From Kitasatospora xanthocidica (GTDB lineage Bacteria > Actinomycetota > Actinomycetes > Streptomycetales > Streptomycetaceae): a stretch of DNA of 64,000 bases. Under the pieces are notes generated by a model, which worked only from the letters and a program-made list of their open reading frames with translations, was not told the origin of the DNA and did no database searches. This document shows positions 26,241 to 33,583 of the stretch, piece by piece; the stretch's first letter is position 1, and the number at the start of each line of letters is the position of its first letter. The stretch spans positions 404,736 through 468,735 of the forward strand of contig NZ_BNBY01000004.1 of assembly GCF_014656195.1 (NCBI RefSeq). Reading direction: 5' to 3'. Made by a program: the position numbers and the translations under genes.

Positions 26241-28307
26241 ATGACCCCGCCCGATGCCTCTCCGACCGCACCCACAACCAAGATCACCACAGTGACGCGA
26301 CGGGACATCTTTGACTACCTGCGCGGCACCGACGCTCCATGGTGGGGCCGGCTTGACGACGAGATCGCGTTCCTGGAGCGGCTCTACAAGCTCGACCAGT
26401 TGCCGTCGACCGACAGCCGATTCGCCACTGCGCGCGGCGACATCCTCCAGCACCGGTTCAACAACGACGACTGGGACGACGACTGGATCTTCACAGATCC
26501 CCGCCTGGAACTCCGATCCGGGCCGGACGACGTGCTGCTCGCCTTCCTCGTGCAGACCCTGCACCCGGAGGTGCTCCCTGATGCCGACCAAGCCTCACAG
26601 CGCGTCGACCGACTGAATCGCCTTCTGGAGCCGGATGGCTGGGCGCTTCGCGCCTTCGAGTTCCTGTCGGGCCGGCCGATCTACACACCGGTTCGGGTGC
26701 AAGCCGCCGGGCCTCTGGTGTCGCTGCCCCTGAACGACGATGACGCGGGCAAGCTCGACCTCGTTCTCGGCCAGATCTACAGCCTCCTCGACTGCGACGG
26801 CCAAGAGGCTACCCGCGACCTCCTACGCAAGGCCACGCTCACGTTGCGCCGTGATGGCGGCTTCTACCACCCCATGCCTGGCGACAACTGGACTGCCAAC
26901 ACCTACGAGGCCGTCCTCACCGTCGACCGCCCGCTTCTCTCGACGTTCACACCAGTGGTGGTCGATGCAATCTGGCAGCAGTTGGAAGTAGTGCTCGCGC
27001 GGCTCGGACGCGAAGACGTACAGTCACTCGTGGTCGAAGGCGACATGGGGCCGATGCCTTACATCTCGCACGACTGGAGAGGCCGCGCGGTCACACCGGC
27101 CTCCCCCGTGATCCGCGGTGCCCGCATCAGCTTCGCTTCCACCGACTTCGACGTTGTGCGCCAGGACTTCTCCGACCTTGAGATCCGCTCCACTGTGGAC
27201 GGCGGCTTCCACTACCTCTACGACACTCGGGCGAACAGGCGCGTCACCGACTTCGTTCTCGATGACCGACCCCAGGTAGCGACGCTCTGCAACGTCACTA
27301 TCGTCAGGAAGGGCGATACCTACTCCCCCCGCATCAAGCTGTGGAAGAAGGACAAGACCAAAGCCGAGAAGGCCGTGGTCATGGAGGTCATCCCCGGCAC
27401 GGAGACCACACAGATCATCAAGGCAGTCGTCGACACCAGCGACGCCCACGAGAACTTCTGGAAGGTCATCAACTTCCTTCAAGGGTGCATCGGACTCCAC
27501 ATCCCGGGCGGTCGTGCCGGTCTCGCTGTAGGTGATGCCGATCAGCTCGCAGAGATGCTGACTGGCCAGGACCGGACCATGCTCCTTCAGGCGCTCAAAA
27601 CCGCAATCGGTGGCTCCCTCACCGAAGAGGACATCCGGCTCATCAGCAACCGCAAGGCCCAACTCCGGCGCTTCGAGCGGCTGCTGAAAGACCCCGAACA
27701 TTTTCAGAAGGAAAAAGAGCGAACCGTTAAGTCAAGCGAAGCGCTCTGGCAAGACTACTTCGAAGGGAACCCCTGGATCTTCGGTTACGGCCTCAACCTA
27801 GTCGCCTGCGAGGCACTCGACGACGGCAAGCTGGAACGCATCACCACCGGAGCCAACATCTTCACCGGAGCCGGCAAGCGGATCGACGCGATCATGCGCT
27901 CCAAGGGCTTCATCAGCAGCATGCTGTTCTGCGAGATCAAGACCCACGAGACGCCGCTGCTCGCCAAGACTCTCTACCGTGCCCCGGACGTCTACCAAGC
28001 TTCGACGGAACTCGGAGGCGGAGTCGCCCAGGTACAGAAGACTGTCCACAAGGCCCAGCGGCTGATCTCCGACGAACTGACGCGCCTGTATCAGGACGAC
28101 GGCACCCCAACGGGCACCGAGCTCTCGACCACCAAGCCCCGCCAAGTCCTTGTGATCGGCAGCCTGAACGAATTCAAGCAGGACGGCGCCGTCAACCCGG
28201 AGAAGCTCAGTTCCTTCGAGCTCTACCGATCGTCCGTCCAAGGCATTGAGGTCATCACGTTCGACGAGCTCTACGATCGGGCCTGCTTCATCGTGGAGGA
28301 CCGATAG
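26241..28307 (+). CDS. sduA-like: AbiJ-NTD3 / Shedu (DUF4263) fusion anti-phage nuclease
   Basis: A 688-aa protein with two recognised parts. Residues about 12-150 (VTRRDIFDYLRGTDAPWWGR, FLERLYKLDQLPSTDSRFAT, DILQHRFNNDDWDDDWIFTD, LLEPDGWALRAFEFLSGRPI) match the N-terminal module called AbiJ-NTD3. The C-terminal ~190 residues are a Shedu/DUF4263 nuclease: WQDYFEGNPWIFGYG, then the PD-(D/E)xK core Asp549 in KRIDAIMRS and Glu565-x-Lys567 in LFCEIKTHET, then the helical QLIS-type region. The middle (about 160-490) is a mixed region with Shedu-like N-terminal character. Shedu is an established single-gene phage-defence nuclease. ATG 26241 is preferred because all conserved sequence lies after it; upstream residues are non-coding in character. 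GC is lower than the core genome. Confidence 0.82.
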   Translation: MTPPDASPTAPTTKITTVTRRDIFDYLRGTDAPWWGRLDDEIAFLERLYKLDQLPSTDSRFATARGDILQHRFNNDDWDDDWIFTDPRLELRSGPDDVLLAFLVQTLHPEVLPDADQASQRVDRLNRLLEPDGWALRAFEFLSGRPIYTPVRVQAAGPLVSLPLNDDDAGKLDLVLGQIYSLLDCDGQEATRDLLRKATLTLRRDGGFYHPMPGDNWTANTYEAVLTVDRPLLSTFTPVVVDAIWQQLEVVLARLGREDVQSLVVEGDMGPMPYISHDWRGRAVTPASPVIRGARISFASTDFDVVRQDFSDLEIRSTVDGGFHYLYDTRANRRVTDFVLDDRPQVATLCNVTIVRKGDTYSPRIKLWKKDKTKAEKAVVMEVIPGTETTQIIKAVVDTSDAHENFWKVINFLQGCIGLHIPGGRAGLAVGDADQLAEMLTGQDRTMLLQALKTAIGGSLTEEDIRLISNRKAQLRRFERLLKDPEHFQKEKERTVKSSEALWQDYFEGNPWIFGYGLNLVACEALDDGKLERITTGANIFTGAGKRIDAIMRSKGFISSMLFCEIKTHETPLLAKTLYRAPDVYQASTELGGGVAQVQKTVHKAQRLISDELTRLYQDDGTPTGTELSTTKPRQVLVIGSLNEFKQDGAVNPEKLSSFELYRSSVQGIEVITFDELYDRACFIVEDR

Positions 28308-28506
28308 GGCTCCGAGCCCCTACGCCGCCACGAGAAGCTGGTTCGAACCTCGTAGCGCCCTGTAGTGCCGAGCAGTGGGCCATCAGCGTGACCTGTCAGC
28401 ACCGCGCGGCGCTTCTCGGCACCTCTCATCCGTTGAGGCCGCCGTGTGTGCACTGGTTGTGAAATGATCTTCCATGCGACCTATGTTTCTGCAGGTCAGA
28501 GGCATG
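28308..28506. other. post-Shedu spacer, no gene
   Basis: About 200 bp without a convincing gene. It contains a GTTTCTGCAGGTCAG (around 28485) that is a third, partial relative of the terminal hairpin arm, just ahead of the right repeat copy. Confidence 0.4.
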
Positions 28507-28681
28507 TTCGATCAGAACTACGACCTGTAGCAGCGCCTCCGACCTGCGGGAACGCAGGTCGGCCTCTCACCGTTTCCGCAGGTCAGCACCTCGCTGGCCT
28601 GCGGAAACGTTCGCGCTCCGGGTAGCGGGTCACACCCCAGCTGGTTGTCGATGTGCAATGAGTGTGCCCGCAGATCGAACT
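28507..28681. repeat. right copy of ~180-bp flanking direct repeat (glnA 3'-end-like; attR-like)
   Basis: It begins with codons for F-D-Q-N-Y-D-L-stop (TTCGATCAGAACTACGAC, then CTGTAG), a diverged version of the glnA terminus. It continues with GACCTGCGGGAACG, CGTTTCCGCAGGTCAG (28570-28585), GCCTGCGGAAACG, AATGAGTGTG (28657) and AGATCGAACT (28672). Order and spacing match 16594-16776. The stretch encodes no complete protein. It marks the right end of the defence segment. Confidence 0.7.
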
Positions 28682-28859
28682 GGTGGCGACCCGACTGTTC
28701 CTCGCGTTCGGCGCAGCCGACTTGTTGATCAAGATGTGGGACCGCCGGAACGCGGTACCAAGCCTGGTGGACGCAGAGAGCAGCTCGACCAGCCCGCGGG
28801 TGCTCTTCCTCTCCACCCCGCCCGGGCCTGTACTGTCGGCCGGCGGGTACGGGTCGGGA

Positions 28860-29822
28860 CTACTCCGCAGAAGGTTCGGGAACGCGCCAGAGGATGGGGA
28901 AACGATCCGCGTCCGGCAGGCTGAGCGGGCCGGGTGGGCCTATCTGCTTGATCAGATAGCCGAAGACCATGTGGTGGGCCTCCTCGGACACGTCGTCCCA
29001 GGTGTCCGGGGTCACGATCATGACCTCTCTCATCAGGCTCAGATCCGACTCGTTCTCAAGCATCTCCGCCCGGTCGTCCCGGTCCATAGTCTCGTCGGCC
29101 CGCATCGCGCGAATCGACTCCGCGAGGAGATTGGGCTCCGCCCGCAAGCGGCGGCGCACTTCCCGGCAGCCGTACTGAAAGGCCGCGTACGCGTCCATCG
29201 CCTCCCGGTCCATATTCTGGTAGCCGAAGGGCGTGCCTTCGACGGCTCCGATGTAGTCGCCCTTCAGTGTGTGCAGCAGAACCCTCAGCGCGTGCTCGGC
29301 CCCGTCCTCCTCGATGAACTTCTCCATCGCCCGGATCCACACGTCCTCGGAGATGATCGGTTCGTGCGGGGCGGCGAGCCCGGGGGCGATCTGGATGGCG
29401 CTGAACGGGTTGACCAGGATGCCCATGACCATCTCGGGTGGCCACTTGCCGTCCTCACCGCCCCAGCCGCTGTTGGCCAGTTCCTGGAACGACTTCCGAG
29501 CTCCCTTCTCTCCTTCGCGGGCTCCCCGCCACAGCAGCAGGAATCTCCCGACCTCGGCTTCCTCATCCCGAGCGGGGCTGCACAGGGCCGCAAGGACCAT
29601 GACGATGTCGTGCACCGTCTCCCAGCGCGGCATCTGCTTTCCGTTGATCGCGGACCGCACGGTCTCGTGGCTGGGTCCGGACAGCGGGTCCTCCCGCTCG
29701 CGGATCAGCGTGCTCACCTTTCGGAAACTCAGCTGACCGGCCGCCCGGTGCAGTTCCTGCAACGCGTCGACCAGTTCCCGGTGCCAGCCTTCTGGCCGGG
29801 ACTCGTCCGGGGCGTCTACCAC
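28860..29822 (-). CDS. HTH-domain regulator-like protein of unknown target
   Basis: A 320-aa protein. The N-terminal ~80 residues form a helix-turn-helix of the kind common in Streptomyces (LQELHRAAGQLSFRKVSTLI, then SGPSHETVRSAINGKQMPRW, ETVHDIVMVLAAL). The remaining ~230 residues are helical and acidic (MDREAMDAYAAFQYGCREV, HHMVFGYLIKQIG) with no recognised enzyme motif. The start is GTG 29822. A long plus-strand frame overlaps it entirely and is a shadow. It is divergent from the three-gene cluster at 30.0-31.9 kb and may control it (inference). Confidence 0.65.
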   Translation of the reverse strand: MVDAPDESRPEGWHRELVDALQELHRAAGQLSFRKVSTLIREREDPLSGPSHETVRSAINGKQMPRWETVHDIVMVLAALCSPARDEEAEVGRFLLLWRGAREGEKGARKSFQELANSGWGGEDGKWPPEMVMGILVNPFSAIQIAPGLAAPHEPIISEDVWIRAMEKFIEEDGAEHALRVLLHTLKGDYIGAVEGTPFGYQNMDREAMDAYAAFQYGCREVRRRLRAEPNLLAESIRAMRADETMDRDDRAEMLENESDLSLMREVMIVTPDTWDDVSEEAHHMVFGYLIKQIGPPGPLSLPDADRFPILWRVPEPSAE

Positions 29823-30014
29823 TTGGATCCTCCTGTTTCGGGGCCGGTGAACGGGCTCCGGCCGGGGGTGTCAAGTTTCGCTGCCGCGGCCTGCGACGCA
29901 GTCAGCTTCCGTCAAGTTCGACTCCCAATCGTCCGCTTGGTGACTAACGGCTAAACGCCGAGGTGAGCATGGTGAGGTCACCAGCGGAGCACGACACCCG
30001 AGGAGTTCACCCCC

Positions 30015-31427
30015 GTGCACATACCTGCCTACGCACACAGCACGATCCGTGCCGCCCTACCCGCCATACCAACGGGCCGGCAGATGGCGAGCCTGGACTG
30101 CTGCATGTGCGGCGCCCCGTTCGGCCGGGATCTCGGGGCGGTGCCGCTCGGCCCCGCTCCGGAGGCCGGTCTGTCCGGGTGCCGCCCGTGTCTGAGCCGA
30201 CTGGTCACCTGGGCGCGGGAGACCCGGGACGCCGGCCTGACACAGAGCGCCGAGCAGGCTCGCAAGGATTCCGAGGCCTGGGAATCGGTCCGCGATCACT
30301 ACTTGGCCCGGCTCGACGCCGTCCGGCAGGCCGCGGAGGAAGTCGCCGAGTTGGCCGGGAACGAAGAGGTCCCGCCGTTGCGGATCGCCTGGCTGTCGAT
30401 ATCGCTGGAGTCGGCCCACACCTGGATCCCCGACGCCCCGGAGCCTCCGGCCTCGGCCGACCGGGAGGACCACCTGCTGACGAACGCGGAGATGCTGATG
30501 GGCAGCGCCATGATCACAGCCCGTGGGGCCGTGGCCGACAGGCTCGTCTACCACCTGGTCAATGAGTCGCAGCCCGAGGAACCGGAGATGTGCCAGGAGT
30601 TGGACTGCCCTGAGGACTGCTCGGGGCGGCATGACACGTCGCACATCGACTGCGGACCGGACACCATTTTCCAGGACCTCCTGGAGTACGGCGTCTCCAT
30701 CGAGGAGCCTGGCCCAGCTCCCCTGTCCCCGCAGCTCGCCGCACTCTTCGCGCCACGGCCGGAGGAGCCGCCCCCGCTGTTCCCGCTGCTGGAGGAGCAG
30801 GCCTCGGCCGCGTTCCCTCGTCTCGGGATCGATCCCGACGACCCGGAGGTCCTACTGAGCGCGGCGGCTGCCGGGCTGGCCGCCGAAGCCCTGCTGAACG
30901 AACCGCTCGACGCGATCCGCGCAGCACCCGGTGGGCCGGATGCCGGCGATGTCTTCGCACAGGGCGTCGACTTGTACCGTCGGGCTCGCAAAGCGCTCAT
31001 CGCCGCCCGTGACGGCGGACCTGAACGACTGGGTGCGTTCACGGCCGTCGCCTCGGACCTGGATCTCCCGTGGGCGGGCGGCTCCCGTTTCACGCTACGC
31101 GCTGCGTCCGGTCCAGTCGCCGACTTCGTCCGAAACATCGGGGAACAGGTCTGGATCACCGAGGAGTTGATGCGTCGGCAGGGCTGGCGCGACGCCCTTC
31201 TGCACCGGGCGTTCACAGCTGCCTTCAAGGCCACACACCACTTCGGCATGCCCGGCTGGCCCGCCGTTGTCGACGCCGCGATGACGCGTCTTGCCTCGCT
31301 GGACCGACTGTCCGCACCCCCGGAGCTCGCCGATCTCGGTGACGTGGAGATCGCACTGCTCCAGGAGCCGGACCGGTTGGGAGTGAACGCGCTCGGGTGG
31401 CTCGCCCGTCATGTCCTCCTTGGCTAG
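30015..31427 (+). CDS. hypothetical protein (470 aa), first gene of a three-gene cluster
   Basis: It begins MHIPAYAHSTIRAALPAIPT. The N-terminus has paired cysteines (LDCCMCGAPFG, then SGCRPCLSRL), likely a zinc-binding ribbon. The central acidic segment contains more cysteines (CQELDCPEDCSGRHDTSHID). The C-terminal half is helical (FVRNIGEQVWITEELMRRQG, HRAFTAAFKATHHFGMPGW). No family is recognised; similar proteins occur in Streptomyces genomic islands. GTG 30015 is used, with GAGGAG upstream. It is followed by two small ORFs in the same direction. Confidence 0.65.
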   Translation: MHIPAYAHSTIRAALPAIPTGRQMASLDCCMCGAPFGRDLGAVPLGPAPEAGLSGCRPCLSRLVTWARETRDAGLTQSAEQARKDSEAWESVRDHYLARLDAVRQAAEEVAELAGNEEVPPLRIAWLSISLESAHTWIPDAPEPPASADREDHLLTNAEMLMGSAMITARGAVADRLVYHLVNESQPEEPEMCQELDCPEDCSGRHDTSHIDCGPDTIFQDLLEYGVSIEEPGPAPLSPQLAALFAPRPEEPPPLFPLLEEQASAAFPRLGIDPDDPEVLLSAAAAGLAAEALLNEPLDAIRAAPGGPDAGDVFAQGVDLYRRARKALIAARDGGPERLGAFTAVASDLDLPWAGGSRFTLRAASGPVADFVRNIGEQVWITEELMRRQGWRDALLHRAFTAAFKATHHFGMPGWPAVVDAAMTRLASLDRLSAPPELADLGDVEIALLQEPDRLGVNALGWLARHVLLG

Positions 31428-31488
31428 CGGACGACCGCCTCGCCGGCCGCGGAGTCAGTCGTGCGAGCAGAAGGGGCGGAGTGTCGAC

Positions 31489-31617
31489 ATGTCCGGAGCC
31501 ACCACCGGAGTCCTCGACCCCATCTGGCCGAGCCCTCGCGATGAGGAGTCGGGCAGGTTTCTGATCACGTCACCCCGAGGTGGGTCGGGCATCTGGGAAA
31601 CGGGGGCAGCGCGGTGA
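31489..31617 (+). CDS. small protein (42 aa), translationally coupled
   Basis: ATG 31489 with GGGGCGGAG upstream gives MSGATTGVLDPIWPSPRDEE, SGRFLITSPRGGSGIWETGA then AR. Its TGA overlaps the GTG start of the next gene in a GTGA junction, so it is likely translated. Function unknown. Confidence 0.55.
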   Translation: MSGATTGVLDPIWPSPRDEESGRFLITSPRGGSGIWETGAAR

Positions 31618-31856
31618 GCTGGGATCAGGTGACTCTGCTCGTTCTCGCGTCGTTCGGCTGCGTCACCCTGCTACTGACGCAGATCAGCGAAGTGCTCTCG
31701 AAGTTGCCTCCGATCATCCGTGCTTGGCGGCGGGTCCAGGACGAACTGCGCCGCAGCGGCCATGACCGTTCGGTTCCCGACCGGACCGACCCGGAGGAAC
31801 CCACGGAGGAGGGAGGAGAAGCGAGGGAAGCCGTGGAACAACGGGAAGGGGGCTGA
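31614..31856 (+). CDS. small single-pass membrane protein (80 aa)
   Basis: It starts GTG 31614, overlapping the previous stop by four bases. The N-terminal residues LLVLASFGCVTLLLTQI form one hydrophobic segment. The rest is charged and acidic (DRTDPEEPTEEGGEAREAVE). With the two preceding genes it forms a compact operon. No known family. Confidence 0.55.
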   Translation: MSWDQVTLLVLASFGCVTLLLTQISEVLSKLPPIIRAWRRVQDELRRSGHDRSVPDRTDPEEPTEEGGEAREAVEQREGG

Positions 31857-31859
31857 AGC

Positions 31860-32135
31860 GAACTGGCCGGTGCCCCGGCCACGGTTCGGCAGGTCGGCCG
31901 GTCCGGGCAGCACCACACCGAGGGCGACGCCGCATCTCCGTGCCTGTACTCGAAGATGGCCGCCGAAGACCGGTCCTTGCGGCTCAGGGGGTATCAGGTG
32001 TGCCGATTCGGTGACCACGAACTCGGGCCACAGACAGCACCCGTGGCATGTCGGGCATTCGTCGCGGCTGCAGTCGACCTCAAAGTCGCTGAGTTCAACG
32101 ACCCCGTACCTCAAATGATCAGTAGCACTGCGTAG
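31860..32135 (+). pseudogene. possible C-terminal gene remnant
   Basis: In frame after the previous stop, the sequence reads LYSKMAAEDRSLRLRGYQVC then RFGDHELG. This resembles the C-terminal YAxMVxxDRxLRLxGYEVYRFG segment of some Streptomyces nuclease-like proteins. It continues to TAG 32133-32135 with no start codon of its own. It may be a decayed 3' end. The minus strand in the same interval also has an open but unconvincing frame. Confidence 0.3.
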
Positions 32136-32344
32136 CACCTCACGGTAGACCGCTGACGCGACCTCGTGGCCCCCGCTCGGCGCTTCTCTCCACCTCTCGT
32201 CGCCATGGCCGCACGCCGATGACGTGCCGGGACCCGTCACCCCGTCGCCAAACCATAGTTCACTCGATCGGACCAAAAGAACCGGTGCGCTTCCCCCTTG
32301 GCTCGGCGCGTCGGCCAAACTCATTCGAGCAGACGACTTTCGCA

Positions 32345-33400
32345 ATGAGGAGCAGGAAATTGGCGGATATCTTCGATTACATCCAGAATTACGTCAGAAC
32401 TTCACTCGGCCCGGGACCGATCTGCGTCCACGTAGAGAACATCCGGGACTGCAGCATCAAGCAGCATCCGGATTATTCCAAATTTCGAGACTCGGCCATC
32501 ACCGCAGGACGCCGCTCTCGCCCAGGGTCTCGATGTCGTTTGTGGGAGTCCATGGTCGGCATGGGCCGCATCTACGACTCAGACGGCGACGACACCTGGC
32601 AGATGATCATCATGGACTGCCTGTCACCCGTCCTCCGCTCGCGATCCTGGCGCATATCCCGGGAGCTCGGCGCCGATCGGGCAGACATCCAGTCAGACAT
32701 GGTGGAGGTCGCGCTCGAGGTCTGGCATAACACAATAACTGGTGTCCCTGCGCACCATATCCGGGGCACCATGGCGAAAGAAGCCGTCTCCAAAGCCTAT
32801 ACAAGGGTGAAAGTCAGCGGCCGCGAAACCACTCGGGAGGGCATGGGGGCTTTCGCTTCACCGAAGAACTCGCCCCAGGCCACCGCGTTTCTTCCACCAT
32901 TGATCGTCGGTGCCTCCAGTTCCCAAAGCCCCCACGCCGCTGAAATCATCAGGGGCGAGCAGGTCGGAGCCATGCTTCAGGCGCTGGAGCACATCGGCCT
33001 CGCACGAACCCACCATGCGGAGATCCGCTCCGGAACCAAGAAGAGCACTGCCCCGTCCATGCCGAATCTGGCCCGCGCGGGACTCCCCGGAGTGGACCAC
33101 TATTACAGGCTCTCCGACCTCCTTCCTGCACACATCGGAATTCAGCAGGCTGCAGAATTCCTGGGCATCTCGGAGACGACCGCGCTCCGGATGATCCGTG
33201 ATGCATCGTTCCCTTGCCCCGTGACGCGGATGGGCCGGTCCTACAGGGTGCCGGTGAAGGCGTTCATGGCGAGCCTGGGGATCCCGGACTCCCCCATCCA
33301 CCCGGACGATGTCGAGAACGGAGCCGACCACGCTGCCAGTGTCATCAGTGGGATCGACATCGCCGAAGTACCCCAAGGGCTCGACTGCCCCGACTTCTGA
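32345..33400 (+). CDS. island protein with C-terminal excisionase/MerR-like HTH
   Basis: About 351 aa from ATG 32345 (frame open from 32219). The N-terminal part (LADIFDYIQNYVRTSLGPGP, DMVEVALEVWHNTITGVPAH) is unrecognised. The C-terminal ~100 residues include LPAHIGIQQAAEFLGISETT, ALRMIRDASFPCPVTRMGRS and YRVPVKAFMASLGI. This is a helix-turn-helix of the DNA-binding-domain/excisionase (AlpA/HTH_17) type, where a helix pair is followed by a beta-wing with R-x-Y-R-V-P. Lower GC and rare codons compared with neighbours suggest recent acquisition. It could be an excisionase or plasmid/ICE regulator. Confidence 0.6.
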   Translation: MRSRKLADIFDYIQNYVRTSLGPGPICVHVENIRDCSIKQHPDYSKFRDSAITAGRRSRPGSRCRLWESMVGMGRIYDSDGDDTWQMIIMDCLSPVLRSRSWRISRELGADRADIQSDMVEVALEVWHNTITGVPAHHIRGTMAKEAVSKAYTRVKVSGRETTREGMGAFASPKNSPQATAFLPPLIVGASSSQSPHAAEIIRGEQVGAMLQALEHIGLARTHHAEIRSGTKKSTAPSMPNLARAGLPGVDHYYRLSDLLPAHIGIQQAAEFLGISETTALRMIRDASFPCPVTRMGRSYRVPVKAFMASLGIPDSPIHPDDVENGADHAASVISGIDIAEVPQGLDCPDF

Positions 33401-33522
33401 TCACACACAGGTCACGCAAAGGACCTCAGGCTTCTCGCCACGCTCACGCCATTGCCGGCGTCACCTGGGTCCTGGACGTCGCCGCGCCGTACACCGGCTG
33501 ACCCGACCGACCCGCCTGATCC

Positions 33523-33577
33523 GCCCGCGCCGTCCGGCCGCCGCCACGCCCCCGCGGGCGGCCCGGACGGCGCGGGC
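33523..33577 (-). terminator. terminator of the SpoIIE-type phosphatase gene
   Basis: A 15-bp perfect inverted repeat, GCCCGCGCCGTCCGG (33523-33537) / CCGGACGGCGCGGGC (33563-33577), immediately after the minus-strand stop at 33584. Confidence 0.75.
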
Positions 33578-33583
33578 ACCGGC

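Noticed and set aside
28411..28432. GGCGCTTCTC...CACCTCTC similarity between about 28411 and 32184
   Set aside because: Only about 20 bp, in ordinary spacer sequence, with no larger context; too short to call a repeat.
28662..29954. A 430-codon plus-strand frame over the HTH regulator
   Set aside because: It overlaps the better supported minus-strand gene; its residues past about 28860 are the regulator's shadow.
31671..32345. A 224-codon minus-strand frame
   Set aside because: A Cys-rich middle (CPTCHGCCLW) looked interesting, but most of the frame is antisense to the 80-aa gene and has no start or family support.
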